This document shows positions 7,394 through 16,584 of a stretch of 64,000 nt of DNA, piece by piece. The notes beneath the pieces are model-generated. The model was given only the letters and a program-made list of their open reading frames with translations. It made no database searches and was not told the origin of the DNA. Origin of the DNA: Velamenicoccus sp964471325 (lineage in GTDB: Bacteria; Omnitrophota; Gorgyraeia; Velamenicoccales; Velamenicoccaceae). How positions within the stretch are numbered: the first letter of the stretch is position 1; every line of letters starts with the position of its first letter. Location: assembly GCA_964471325.1 (NCBI GenBank), contig CAYYFL010000003.1:1-64000 (forward strand), written 5' to 3'. The position numbers and the translations under genes are program-made.

Positions 7394-9106
7394 ATGTTGA
7401 AACTCGGAGAATTGCTCATCAAGCGCGGCGTCTTATCGCAGAAACAGCTGGATGTCGCGCTCAAGGAGCACGAAAAGACCGGAGAACTTCTGGGCAAGGC
7501 CCTGGTCCGTTTGGGCTTCATCACGGAAGAGCAGCTCCTGGTGACCCTTGCCGAGCAGCTTTCGATCCAGTATGTCCCGTCGCTGAAGAACAGGAAGGTC
7601 CCGGAGGCGGTCATCAAGGCGGTCCCGGCGCGGTTTGTCTGGCACTACAAGTTCATGCCGCTGGCGCTTGCGGAGAACTTGCTGACCATCGCCGTCTCCA
7701 ACCCCTTAGACGTCTGGCCGACGGAGGACATCAAATTCCATCTGGGGTTCAATGTGGAGGTGGTCCTGGCCCCCGAGGCGGAGATCATGGCCGCCCTTAG
7801 GACCTATTACGGCGTCGGCGCCGCTCTCGTCGAAGACATCCTGAACAAGGACAAGGCCGCGGAACCGCAAAAGAAGACTGAAGAGACGACGGGCGTTACG
7901 GTCCTGGATTCCGCCGAAAAAATGGCACAGGATGCCTCGGTTGTCAAGCTTGTCAACCAGCTCCTGGCGGAAGCCATCCAGGCGCGTGCCACCGATATTC
8001 ATATCGAGCCCTACCGTGACAGGGTCAAGGTCCGCTACAGGATCGACGGAGTGCTTTACGATGTTCCTGTTCCAGAGACGATGAAACAGCTGCACATGGC
8101 CATCACCTCGCGCATCAAGATCATTTCCAACATGGACATCGTTGAGCGCCGCCTTCCGCAGGACGGCCGCACCAAGGTCAAGCTGGGAGGGGCGGACGTG
8201 GACCTGCGCATTTCCATCATCCCGACGCTTTACGGGGAGAACATGGTCATCCGTATCCTGCCGACGGGGATGCTCTTCAACATGAAGGACCTGGGGCTCT
8301 CAGAGCACGATCTGGGGCTGATCGGCGAGCTCCTGAAGAAACCCCACGGCATTATTTTCTTGACGGGTCCGACGGGCTCAGGAAAGACGACGACCCTGTA
8401 TTCTTTTTTGTCCTATCTCAACCGGCCGCAGATGAAGATCATCACGATCGAAGACCCCGTAGAATATGAATTGACAGGGGTGACGCAGCTGCAGGTCAAT
8501 CCGCGCATCGGCCTGACGTTCGCCAGCGCCTTGCGCAATCTCCTGCGCCATGATCCGGACATCATGATGGTGGGCGAGGTCAGGGATTTGGAGACGGCGG
8601 AGCTGGCGATCCGCACGGCCTTGACAGGTCACCTGGTCTTTTCGACGCTCCACACCAACGACGCATCTTCCGGCGTGACGCGGCTTTTGGATATGGGCTT
8701 AGAGCCGTATCTGGTCGCGTCCTCGGTCCAGTCTTTCATCGCCCAGCGTTTGGTGAGGACTGTCTGTCCGGAGTGCAAGGAGAAGGTCCCTTTCAAGGAA
8801 GAAGAAAGCCTCAGAAAGATCACCACTGATGTCCATGAACAGATCGAAAAGCCTTCCCATATTTTCCACGGACGCGGCTGCGAAGCGTGTAAATTCACCG
8901 GCTACCGAGGGAGGCTTGCTATTTACGAGATCCTTGTTATCAATGAAGAGATCCGCCAGATGGTCATCGACAAGGCCAGCGCTTCACAGATCAAGCAAAA
9001 AGCGATCAAGATGGGTTTGAAGACGCTTCTCAGGGAAGGCTGGGAAAAGATCCGCGAGGGGCTGACGACGCCGGAAGAAGTCCTGAGGGTGACGGAGATT
9101 GGTTAG
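7394..9106 (+). CDS. gspE: Type II secretion/type IV pilus assembly ATPase (GspE/PilB)
   Basis: 570 residues from ATG 7394 (AGAGGA upstream; the ORF is open further 5' but homology starts here). An N-terminal MshEN/GspE N domain (about 1-150) precedes the hexameric ATPase domain. Walker A GPTGSGKT is at about 325-332, and the Asp- and His-box regions follow with HDPDIMMVGEVRDLETAE. A four-Cys zinc motif is intact (C458/C461 in CPEC, C496/C499 in CEAC). It powers pseudopilus assembly from the cytoplasm. It heads a long co-directional secretion gene series. Confidence 0.95.
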   Translation: MLKLGELLIKRGVLSQKQLDVALKEHEKTGELLGKALVRLGFITEEQLLVTLAEQLSIQYVPSLKNRKVPEAVIKAVPARFVWHYKFMPLALAENLLTIAVSNPLDVWPTEDIKFHLGFNVEVVLAPEAEIMAALRTYYGVGAALVEDILNKDKAAEPQKKTEETTGVTVLDSAEKMAQDASVVKLVNQLLAEAIQARATDIHIEPYRDRVKVRYRIDGVLYDVPVPETMKQLHMAITSRIKIISNMDIVERRLPQDGRTKVKLGGADVDLRISIIPTLYGENMVIRILPTGMLFNMKDLGLSEHDLGLIGELLKKPHGIIFLTGPTGSGKTTTLYSFLSYLNRPQMKIITIEDPVEYELTGVTQLQVNPRIGLTFASALRNLLRHDPDIMMVGEVRDLETAELAIRTALTGHLVFSTLHTNDASSGVTRLLDMGLEPYLVASSVQSFIAQRLVRTVCPECKEKVPFKEEESLRKITTDVHEQIEKPSHIFHGRGCEACKFTGYRGRLAIYEILVINEEIRQMVIDKASASQIKQKAIKMGLKTLLREGWEKIREGLTTPEEVLRVTEIG

Positions 9107-9179
9107 TAACTTGTAATTCGTAATCAGTAATTAGCAATTTTTTGCGCCCCCTCAGATTTTATTACGAATTACGAGTTAC
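9106..9179. repeat. Imperfect inverted repeat in the gspE-gspF gap
   Basis: GTAACTTGTAATTCGTAAT at 9106-9124 faces ATTACGAATTACGAGTTAC at 9161-9179 with one mismatch in 19 bases, around a 36-base centre. The AT-rich arms resemble terminal repeats of a small element lacking its gene. The left arm begins at the last base of the gspE stop codon. Confidence 0.8.
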
Positions 9180-9207
9180 GGATTACTAGTTACGAATGGG
9201 GTAATAT

Positions 9208-10434
9208 ATGCCGACCTATACCTATTTGGCCAAGAAGAACCTGAAGGAAAGCGTGGAAGGTATTCTCGTTGCGGATTCGCAGGAGCATGCCGTTGACAAG
9301 CTGATCGAGATGGGATTGTCGCCGGTGCGCGTGGAACCATTGATACAGGCCACGGCCAAGCCGAAACCGCCGTCGGGGACCGCGTTCTTTCTGCAGGGAG
9401 GCCTGACCCAGAAAGATCTGCAGGTGTTCACCAGCCAGCTGAAGAGCCTGATGAAGGCCCGCGTCGATCTTCTGAAATCCCTGAGCATCCTTTACGGCCA
9501 GACAGAGAAGCCCAAGCTTAAAGATCTCATCCTGGAGTTGCACAACACGATTAAGAACGGCGCAAGTTTTTCCTCCGCCCTCGCCAGATTCCCGAATTTC
9601 TTTTCCAGCCTTTATGTCAACCTGATCAAGATCGGCGAAGCCTCGGGACGGCTGGATGATGTGCTGGCCGAACTCGACGATTTTCTCACCCGCGAGCAGG
9701 AATTCAAGATGCACATCAAGACGGCGATGGCGTATCCGGTGCTCATGATTTGCGTCGGCATCTGCGCTGTTTTCGTGCTTCTCACCTATGTCATTCCGAA
9801 ATTGAGCGCCATCTTCGCCGATTTCGATTATCGTCTTCCTCTTCCCACCCAGATCATGCTTGCCGTCAGTTCCTTCTTTCAGGCCTGGTGGTGGATGATC
9901 CTCCTGGCCGCGGCTTTTTTGGTTTTCTTTCTTTCCCAGTTTGCCAAGACGCCCGCCGGCAAGATACAGATGGATTGGGTCAAACTTCATGTTCCCGTTT
10001 GGTCAGGGCTGATTTTAAAGCAGGCCCTGGCGCGGTTCTGCCGGACCTTGTCCCTGCTCATCCGCAGCGGGCTTCCGGCGTTCCAGTCATTGCAGGTGGC
10101 GATTCCGACCTTGGAGAACAGCATCCTGACGCGAGAACTGGAGGGAGTCAAAAAAGACGTCCTTGAGGGGACTTCCATGGCCTCGAGCATGAAGAAGGTG
10201 TCTTTTTTCCCGCCGTTCCTGGTGCAGATGGTTTCCGTCGGAGAAGAAGGAGGCAAGCTCGAGGGCGTTTTGAACGAGGTGGCCAATATTTATACCGACG
10301 AAGTCGACGCGCGCCTCAAAGTGGTCACCTCGCTGCTGGAGCCTGTCATCATCCTGTTTTTGGGTGTTATCCTGGGCGCGATCGTTATGGCCATGCTTCT
10401 GCCGATCCTGCAGATCAACCTTCTGATCAAATAA
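9208..10434 (+). CDS. gspF: Type II secretion/pilus inner-membrane platform protein (GspF/PilC)
   Basis: 408 residues with two T2SSF domains (about 65-190 and 270-395) and three membrane segments (about 172-195, 225-245, 375-400). Characteristic motifs include FTSQLKSLMKARVDLLKSL, IGEASGRLDDVL and VSVGEEGGKLEGVL. It anchors the assembly ATPase and the pseudopilus in the inner membrane. It lies 101 bases after gspE, separated by the inverted repeat at 9106-9179. Confidence 0.95.
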   Translation: MPTYTYLAKKNLKESVEGILVADSQEHAVDKLIEMGLSPVRVEPLIQATAKPKPPSGTAFFLQGGLTQKDLQVFTSQLKSLMKARVDLLKSLSILYGQTEKPKLKDLILELHNTIKNGASFSSALARFPNFFSSLYVNLIKIGEASGRLDDVLAELDDFLTREQEFKMHIKTAMAYPVLMICVGICAVFVLLTYVIPKLSAIFADFDYRLPLPTQIMLAVSSFFQAWWWMILLAAAFLVFFLSQFAKTPAGKIQMDWVKLHVPVWSGLILKQALARFCRTLSLLIRSGLPAFQSLQVAIPTLENSILTRELEGVKKDVLEGTSMASSMKKVSFFPPFLVQMVSVGEEGGKLEGVLNEVANIYTDEVDARLKVVTSLLEPVIILFLGVILGAIVMAMLLPILQINLLIK

Positions 10435-10821
10435 AAACAGTGTCAAGGTATCAGAGGGTCGGAGGGCCACAGATAAAAAATGGAGAAAAGGGATGCCGGG
10501 GCCCCTCTTGCGGGAAAAAACTCACAAGGCCGCCATGGGCATTCGTGTCCGCCTGTCGGGCAGGCCGCGGGGCTCCACAAAGCGACAACTTGATTTCTGA
10601 AGGATTTTTGGGTTTCTTGGATACAGGCAACCGTTCTCGGGCCGAAACCGGATACTCGCTGGAAGCCGCTCGAGAATCCGGTCATTGGCATCCAGCGGTT
10701 TATCAGCCGTTTGTTTTTCGCCTTGACTCTGCGCGGCCTAAAGCTCCGCCCTTTAGGGCGCAAGAGTGTTGTGGCCGGGGAATATGGCTTGACTCTGTGA
10801 GTTTTTGATCCCATTTTTTAC
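10435..10821. other. 387-bp intergenic stretch without a supported gene
   Basis: Open frames on both strands here have no family resemblance and no ribosome-binding site. The sequence CTTGACTCTG occurs twice (10722-10731 and 10788-10797), and GCCCTTTAGGGC gives a small hairpin at about 10750-10760. It lies between the gspF-like gene and the gspL-like gene, so it may hold regulatory RNA or a promoter, but nothing convincing is visible. Confidence 0.5.
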
Positions 10822-12327
10822 ATGACGACAACAGTTGTTTTGGAGATCGGCAATATCTGGCTTAAGGTCGTCGTATTCAAGACGGCGCTGGGTGCTGCGC
10901 ATCTGCGGGGCGTTTTGGCCAAGGACATCAACGGCCAGGACGACAATGCCATCGGGCGCCAGATCGCCGAATTCTTGAGGGGGCTGAACATCAAAAAGCC
11001 CCAGAACCTCGTCATATGTTTTTCGCGTAATTCCGTCACGCTGCGCAACCTCCGCATCCCATCGGTCAATCCGTCGGAAATTGACGATATGATCAAGCTC
11101 CACGTGGGGCGCCAGGTCCCCTATGCCAAGGAGGAGATTGTCAGCGGTCACAGTCTTATCGGCCGGGATGCGATGGGGTATTCCAAGATCATGCTCGCCA
11201 TCGTCCACCGGGAGAACATCCGCCGGATATTCCGTATCTTGGAGAAGGCCGAGCTTTATTCCGACAAGATCGAATTGAGTTCGGAAGGCGTCCTCTCATG
11301 GCTCAGGGGCGCCGTCAAGATGTCGGAGATGAAGGCGGAAGACGCCTGTCTTATTCTCGATGTGGACAGCACCTATACGGATTTCATCGTGGCGTCGCCG
11401 GCCATGATCCTTTTTTCCCGCGTCATCGCCAGCGGCGCCGAGCAGCTCAAGGACCCGGAAAAATGGCCGAGGTTCTTCGGCGAGATGAAACAGACGATGG
11501 TGATCTCGCAGGGCGAGGAGATTTTGCAAAAACCCGTGCGCGTCTACGTGGTAGGCGCCGTTGGCCAGCTGAAAGGTTTTATCTCGCAGGTCGAAACGGA
11601 ATTCAACCTTCCGGCTTCCGTGGTTCAGCCTTTGGAAGGGGTCCAGGCCGACAAGGACATCGTCAAGTCGCCCCCCGAGGCCCTGGACCAGACGTCTTTT
11701 GCTTCCCTTTTCGGCCTGGGGCTCGACCTGGCGCGCAAGAAGATCAATTTTGTCCTCCCCGAGGCGCAGATCCGCCGCGCCCTGCGGGAACGCACGCGCG
11801 ACATCATTCTTTTCGGTTCGGGGATGATGTATTTTATCCTTGTCGTCTGCGGCATCTATTCCGAGAAGCTCTATAACCGCAAGGCGTACCTGAAGCTTTT
11901 GAATGAGAGGTATAAGACCATTGCCGCCCAGGCGGACAACCTCAATGAAGAGCTTGAGAGGCTCAAGAAGATCAAATCCAAGCTGGATACGAACACGATC
12001 GTGCTTAATTATCTTTCGGGTCTGTCTAAAATCCTGCCCCCGGAAATCCTGGTCGTTAATCTTTCTTTTCAGAAGGACGAGCGCATTGTCATCAAGGGTC
12101 AGGCCGCGCAGATGTCGGACATCTTCAAGTTCATCACCACCCTGGAGGATTCACCGTATTTTAAGGATGTCGAGACCCGTTACACCACACGCAAGAAAAT
12201 CAAGGGCAAGGACATCAATGAGTTTGAGTTGATCTGTCCGCTTGAAGGCATTCAAGACAGCAAAACCGCCAAAGGTGCGGCCGTCGCCAAAAAGGCCAAG
12301 GGCGCGGCGGAGAAAAGCGAGTTATGA
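10822..12327 (+). CDS. PilM-PilN fusion (GspL-like) secretion assembly protein
   Basis: 501 residues. An actin-like PilM/GspL cytoplasmic domain fills about 1-290, with VVLEIGNIWLKVVVFK and the acidic LILDVDSTYTDFIV. One membrane helix follows (about 330-350), then a coiled coil and a PilN-like periplasmic ferredoxin-like domain (about 385-475). The Lys/Ala-rich tail after 480 is low complexity. In type II systems GspL links the ATPase to the inner-membrane ring; in pili PilM and PilN are separate proteins. No RBS is obvious before ATG 10822. Confidence 0.85.
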   Translation: MTTTVVLEIGNIWLKVVVFKTALGAAHLRGVLAKDINGQDDNAIGRQIAEFLRGLNIKKPQNLVICFSRNSVTLRNLRIPSVNPSEIDDMIKLHVGRQVPYAKEEIVSGHSLIGRDAMGYSKIMLAIVHRENIRRIFRILEKAELYSDKIELSSEGVLSWLRGAVKMSEMKAEDACLILDVDSTYTDFIVASPAMILFSRVIASGAEQLKDPEKWPRFFGEMKQTMVISQGEEILQKPVRVYVVGAVGQLKGFISQVETEFNLPASVVQPLEGVQADKDIVKSPPEALDQTSFASLFGLGLDLARKKINFVLPEAQIRRALRERTRDIILFGSGMMYFILVVCGIYSEKLYNRKAYLKLLNERYKTIAAQADNLNEELERLKKIKSKLDTNTIVLNYLSGLSKILPPEILVVNLSFQKDERIVIKGQAAQMSDIFKFITTLEDSPYFKDVETRYTTRKKIKGKDINEFELICPLEGIQDSKTAKGAAVAKKAKGAAEKSEL

Positions 12328-12380
12328 AGGGCTGCGGGCATCCGATCCGATGAAGGCGGTGCCGCCCCCGGAGTTATCTT

Positions 12381-12917
12381 ATGGCCATTGATTTTAAAAA
12401 ACAACAATACACGATGATATATGCGGCTGTCGGCGTGGCTGTTATGCTGTTGGTTTTTAAGGCCGTTATCGGGCCGTTCCACCAGAGGCTGGCGTTGGCC
12501 AGCAAGCAAGTCATGCTCCAGGAGGCCAAGTTGAAAAAGGGGATGTTTTTGATCGACAATCAGGAGGCGATCAAGAACGAGTACGGCAAATACGCCAGTT
12601 ATTTTTCCATGCAGAATTCTTCCAATGAGGAGGCGGTGGCTGAATTCTTGAGGGAGATCGAAAAGATCAGCCGGAGTTCCGGGATTTTGATCGTGGACGT
12701 TAAACCGCAAAAGGACGTGGAATCCGACGCCATCTCCAAACAGTTCCAGATCAACATCAAGGCCGAGGCGACGATGAAGGAACTCGTGACCTTTTTTTAC
12801 GGCCTCTACACCTCACCTTTGCTTTTCAGCGTCGAAAAGATGACGCTGGTTCCCAAGAGCGAGGGGGCGTCGGAATTAAGCGTCACTTTGACATTGATGG
12901 GCGTGTCGTTTGTATAA
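12381..12917 (+). CDS. PilO/GspM-like inner-membrane assembly protein
   Basis: 178 residues: a short cytoplasmic start, one membrane helix (about 11-29), a coiled segment and a small alpha/beta periplasmic domain ending in a beta-rich TLMGVSFV. This is the layout of PilO/GspM, the partner of GspL/PilN. Sequence motifs in this family are weak, so the call leans on topology, length and position directly after the GspL-like gene and before the pseudopilins. Confidence 0.75.
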   Translation: MAIDFKKQQYTMIYAAVGVAVMLLVFKAVIGPFHQRLALASKQVMLQEAKLKKGMFLIDNQEAIKNEYGKYASYFSMQNSSNEEAVAEFLREIEKISRSSGILIVDVKPQKDVESDAISKQFQINIKAEATMKELVTFFYGLYTSPLLFSVEKMTLVPKSEGASELSVTLTLMGVSFV

Positions 12918-13001
12918 CACAGACAAGATGTCTGGAGGTCGAAGCGCCCGGCGGAAAAGATGAAATTTCCGTCGCTGTTACGGTCCAAAACAGGAGGTTT
13001 T

Positions 13002-13400
13002 ATGGGTAGACGCGGATTCACGCTGATCGAGATCATGCTCGTCGTTATTATCCTCGGCGTTCTGGCAGCCATGGTTGTCCCGCGGCTGGCCGGCCGTTCC
13101 GAGGAGGCCCGCAAGTCCATCGCCAAAACCGATATCGAATCGAACATCCCGCTGGCGTTGGATCTTTATGAAGTGGACACCGGCGGTTTTCCGGCGTCGC
13201 TCGACGACCTTCGCGTTGCGCCGTCGGGTGTCGAGAACTGGAAAGGCCCTTACCTGAAGAAGAAGCCCATCGATCCGTGGGGCCGGCCGTATGTTTATAA
13301 ATATCCCGGCGACCACAATGCGGGCAGCTTTGACCTTTATTCCTTGGGCAAAGACGGCGTGGAGGGCGGCGACGACGATGTCGTCAATTGGGATGAATGA
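13002..13400 (+). CDS. gspG: Major pseudopilin GspG
   Basis: 132 residues from ATG 13002, chosen for the strong CAGGAGG at 12991-12997 and the short leader. The prepilin peptidase site is MGRRG|FTLIEIM with Glu5 of the mature protein, followed by the hydrophobic helix. The C-terminal half has the GspG features DPWGRPYVYKYP and a calcium-site-like acidic loop LYSLGKDGVEGGDDD. It forms the pseudopilus shaft. Prepilin peptidase is not encoded in the window. Confidence 0.95.
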   Translation: MGRRGFTLIEIMLVVIILGVLAAMVVPRLAGRSEEARKSIAKTDIESNIPLALDLYEVDTGGFPASLDDLRVAPSGVENWKGPYLKKKPIDPWGRPYVYKYPGDHNAGSFDLYSLGKDGVEGGDDDVVNWDE

Positions 13401-13666
13401 GATTGATGGGAAAGTGAGCCGGTTAACGGGTGAGCGGGTTAGCCGGCAGGCAAATCCGCGGATTGGTTTTGTCTCGTAGACAAAACCATGGCGGGATGGG
13501 GACGTCACCCACGGTCGCCCCTGACTGAAAGTCAGGGGCAGGCCCGAAGGGCGGACCGTGGAAACAAAAAGGGCCCGCGGGCTCGCCTTGGCCTCGGCCC
13601 TGGCCTCGGCCTCCGGCCAGGGCCGAGGCCAAGGCCGAGGGCAGGTCCGTGGGGTTCCGGGAAGAT
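13401..13666. repeat. Stacked palindromes between pseudopilin genes
   Basis: No gene is visible. The stretch holds GGTTTTGTC-tcgta-GACAAAACC (about 13456-13478), CCCCTGAC-tgaaa-GTCAGGGG, and a perfect 21-bp inverted repeat with arms at 13585-13605 and 13615-13635, made of alternating GGCCTCGG/GGCCAGGG blocks. The last would form a very stable hairpin within the operon mRNA. Confidence 0.85.
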
Positions 13667-14074
13667 ATGAAAACCGGCGCGCATAAGGGGTTTACTCTCG
13701 TCGAACTGATGGTGGCTGTCGTGGTGACGGCGATCGGCATGGTTGTCGTTCTTTCCGCCCTCCGCCAATGCATCCAGGTGATGACCGCTTCCGAAAAACA
13801 AATCACGGCCAACGAGCTGTTGAATCGCAAGATTTGGGAATCGACGCAGATGGTGCGCAACAGTTCTTTAAAAGAGGGCGAGACATCAGGACATTTCGAT
13901 GCCCCCTACGAGGATTATAACTGGACGAGGGCCGTGACTGAATTTCCCGAGGGTTTCGAGAACGAATCGGCAACGCTGAAAAGCCGCTTGTGGAAGGAGA
14001 CCTTGACGGTCGCCTGGCAGGCGCGGGGAGATGTGCGAGATATCGTATTGACGCGCTATGTGCCGAGAAAATGA
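13667..14074 (+). CDS. Minor pseudopilin, GspI/PilV-like
   Basis: 135 residues from ATG 13667 (GGGAAG upstream). The cleavage site is MKTGAHKG|FTLVELM, followed by a typical hydrophobic N-terminal helix. The remainder has no strong motif; position between gspG and the GspJ-like gene and the short length suit a GspI-type tip pseudopilin. The ORF could extend to a GTG at 13649, but the ATG gives a normal leader. It overlaps the maximal ORF of the next gene. Confidence 0.8.
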   Translation: MKTGAHKGFTLVELMVAVVVTAIGMVVVLSALRQCIQVMTASEKQITANELLNRKIWESTQMVRNSSLKEGETSGHFDAPYEDYNWTRAVTEFPEGFENESATLKSRLWKETLTVAWQARGDVRDIVLTRYVPRK

Positions 14075-14108
14075 GGCGCGCCGGGATGCTGCATTGAGGG
14101 GAAGGGAC

Positions 14109-14783
14109 ATGGTGCTGTTGCAGAAGAAAGGGCGCGGGGAGAAGGACGGGTTTGCCCTGTCAGGGAGACAGGCGCGTATCCCGCGTTTGTGTCTTCGTCT
14201 TTTTCGATGGCGGCAAAGGCCGGCCCCCGGAGAAACGGCAGCGTGGGGGTTTACCCTGGTTGAAGTTGTCGTCGTTGCGGCCATTTTCGGGATATTGGGC
14301 ACGACACTGGTTGCGTCCTTTTCCACAGGCATGAGCGTCTGGAAGAGGGCGGCGGGCCTGACGTATTCTTACCGCCAAACGATCGTCGGTCTGGAGCGCC
14401 TGGCCATGGAACTGCGCCGGGTCATGAATTACCCGCCTGTCGGGTTTTTCGGGACGGGCACGGACTGCTATTTTGCCAATATCGCATCGGACGGCGTCAA
14501 GAATGTTTCTTACCGCTACGACAGCCATGACGGCGCGCTGTTTCGTTTGAGCCGCAATATCAGCGCCGGCGAAGAAGATGCCCCGGAGCGTAAGGTGATC
14601 GCCGGCATCGGGAATTTCACGATGGCGTATTACGGTTTTAATTCGGAGACGGGGAGTTTCGGGTTTCTGCCGCAGTGGAATTCAACGGCGCACGGCCTGC
14701 CGATGGCCGTGAAGGTTTCCTTCGCTTCGACGGACGGAGGGCGGACATTTGAAAAGGTCATCATTGTTCCAGTGGCGCAATAA
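14109..14783 (+). CDS. gspJ: Minor pseudopilin, GspJ-like
   Basis: 224 residues if started at ATG 14109, which follows GGGGAAGGG. The cleavage motif AAWG|FTLVEVVVV lies at residues 47-48, so the leader would be unusually long; a start within the leader is possible. The mature part has the fold-size and motifs of GspJ (LERLAMELRRVMNYP, then beta-rich FTMAYYGFNSETGSFGFLPQW). GspJ joins GspI and GspK at the pseudopilus tip. It overlaps the next gene by 35 bases. Confidence 0.8.
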   Translation: MVLLQKKGRGEKDGFALSGRQARIPRLCLRLFRWRQRPAPGETAAWGFTLVEVVVVAAIFGILGTTLVASFSTGMSVWKRAAGLTYSYRQTIVGLERLAMELRRVMNYPPVGFFGTGTDCYFANIASDGVKNVSYRYDSHDGALFRLSRNISAGEEDAPERKVIAGIGNFTMAYYGFNSETGSFGFLPQWNSTAHGLPMAVKVSFASTDGGRTFEKVIIVPVAQ

Positions 14784-15621
14784 AAGAAGCCTCGCGGCCG
14801 CAGACAGGGGGAGCATCCTTTTTCTGGCGGTCGCCGCCCTGGCGATCCTGACGATCCTGTTGGCCGGCGTCTCTTTTAGTGTTTCCCAGGAGTGGAAGCT
14901 GGCGTCGTTTGTGACCGATGCTAACACGTCGTACGATTACGCGCTCTCCGACATCGCGTTGATGAAAGAAATCTGGGCTTCACGGCCGCTGTCTTTGATG
15001 ATGACATTATACGATCTGCGGCCCCGGACCATGGTTTTGGACGGCAAGACCATCGAGGCCAGTTTTTTTGACGAAGAGGCCCTGGTTCATCTGAAATGGT
15101 CCGACCGCAACACACTTCTGCGCTTGCCCGGTATTTCCGAAAATGAGTCGCTTGTCGATGCGATCATCGCCGCGCCCATCTATGCCAAAGAGGATCTTTT
15201 GGCGGTCAAAGACATGACGGCAGACGTTTATGATCTCATGAAAGATCTGGTGACGGTTTACGGAGACGGCCGCATCAACATAAACACCGTTTCTCCCGAG
15301 GTGCTCTCCGTTCTCGGCGCTTCGCAGGGGTTTATTTCCGCCGTTGAAGGATACCGGGCGGGAGAAGATGGGGTGGAAGGGACGGCGGACGACCGCGTTT
15401 TCAACAACATCTATGAGATCGGCAACGATCTGGCGGCGTGGGGCCTGGGCGCGGCGGATCAGACATGGCTCCAGACGCTTATCGTGGCCCAGAAATTGAG
15501 CGTTGGTTCCGCGACCGTCCGTTGTGAGCTGAAGGTGAAGAAAGGCCAGCGGCTCCTGAAAAACTTCCGCATCGTCATTGATCTGACGACAGGCGTTATC
15601 CTCCGCTGGGATGAGCAGTAG
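14749..15621 (+). CDS. gspK: Minor pseudopilin GspK
   Basis: 290 residues, beginning with TTG at 14749 after GGAGGGCGG. The N-terminus carries the prepilin-like DRG|SILFLAVAALAILTILLA helix, without the common Glu at position 5, as is usual for GspK. The helix-hairpin-helix-like YGDGRININTVSPEVLSVLG and an acidic loop GEDGVEGTADDRVF match GspK. It is the largest pseudopilin and caps the tip. Translation is probably coupled to gspJ by overlap. Confidence 0.88.
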   Translation: MKRSSLFQWRNKRSLAAADRGSILFLAVAALAILTILLAGVSFSVSQEWKLASFVTDANTSYDYALSDIALMKEIWASRPLSLMMTLYDLRPRTMVLDGKTIEASFFDEEALVHLKWSDRNTLLRLPGISENESLVDAIIAAPIYAKEDLLAVKDMTADVYDLMKDLVTVYGDGRININTVSPEVLSVLGASQGFISAVEGYRAGEDGVEGTADDRVFNNIYEIGNDLAAWGLGAADQTWLQTLIVAQKLSVGSATVRCELKVKKGQRLLKNFRIVIDLTTGVILRWDEQ

Positions 15622-15734
15622 CATTTACGGAGAAATATGAGATAATGATACGCGGAAGAATTTGCGGAGAGCCCGGTGAGGCCGGGTTCCAGTCGCTCGC
15701 TGCCGAAGATATTATTTTTTAGAGGCACTGCCCC

Positions 15735-16556
15735 ATGAGTTATTATCAAATTTTAGGATTGGAGAAAGAACCGTTTTCAACGAGCCCCGATCCCGATTTT
15801 TTTTACCAGTCCCAAGAACACCAGGCGGCCTTGACGCGTCTGATGATAGAGATCCGGCTGCGCCGGGGCTTGAGCGTCATTTTAGGCGACGTGGGGACAG
15901 GGAAGACGACCCTGTCGCGCAAGATGTTCCAGATGCTCAAGTTGCGTGACGACATGATCTTTTTCATGGTTCTTGACCCGACCTTTGAAACCGAGGAGGT
16001 TTTTCTCGAATCCCTTATCCGGACCTTCCAGATCCAGATGGAGGCGCCCCCCGGCTCCGTCCTTAACATGAAAGAGACGATCAAGAAATATCTCTTCCAG
16101 AAGGCGATCCAGGACAACAAGACCGTCATCCTCCTGATCGATGAGGCGCAAAAACTCAATCCTTCGTCTTTGGAGATATTGCGCGTCCTCCTGAATTATG
16201 AGACCAATGAATACAAGCTTCTGCAGCTGGTGCTCTTGGCGCAGCTGGAACTGTTGCCTAAAATCCGCGAGATGAAGAACCTCATGGACAGGATCAGCAT
16301 GAAATATATCATCAATCCGCTCGACGATGTCGAGACGAAAGAGATGATCGAATTCCGGATCAGGCAGGCGGGTTACCGGTCACACCTGCCGTTGTTTAAA
16401 GAGGACGCCATCGCGGAGATCTATCAGCATACGCAAGGATATCCGCGCAAGATCTCCATGCTTTGCCACAATGCTTTAAAAACGCTGGTCATGGACAACA
16501 AGATCGTCGTCGACAAAGACGTCGTGCGCAAAGTCGCGGCGCAGAGCGCATTTTAA
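15735..16556 (+). CDS. ExeA/GspA-like AAA ATPase
   Basis: 273 residues: opening MSYYQILGLEKEPFSTSPDP is typical of ExeA/GspA. Walker A GDVGTGKTT at 51-59, Walker B VILLIDEAQ at about 130-138, and an arginine-rich sensor region (YPRKISMLCHNAL) follow. In Aeromonas, ExeA works with ExeB to place the secretin through peptidoglycan. The C-terminal peptidoglycan-binding domain of long ExeA is absent here. A 28-base gap leads to the GspC/B-like gene. Confidence 0.88.
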   Translation: MSYYQILGLEKEPFSTSPDPDFFYQSQEHQAALTRLMIEIRLRRGLSVILGDVGTGKTTLSRKMFQMLKLRDDMIFFMVLDPTFETEEVFLESLIRTFQIQMEAPPGSVLNMKETIKKYLFQKAIQDNKTVILLIDEAQKLNPSSLEILRVLLNYETNEYKLLQLVLLAQLELLPKIREMKNLMDRISMKYIINPLDDVETKEMIEFRIRQAGYRSHLPLFKEDAIAEIYQHTQGYPRKISMLCHNALKTLVMDNKIVVDKDVVRKVAAQSAF

Positions 16557-16584
16557 AAATAGTAAATACCAACTACTTTTTTAT

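Noticed and set aside
10440..10814. Overlapping ORFs of about 122 codons on both strands
   Set aside because: Neither has an RBS or recognisable protein pattern, and both strands are open together, which points to composition only.
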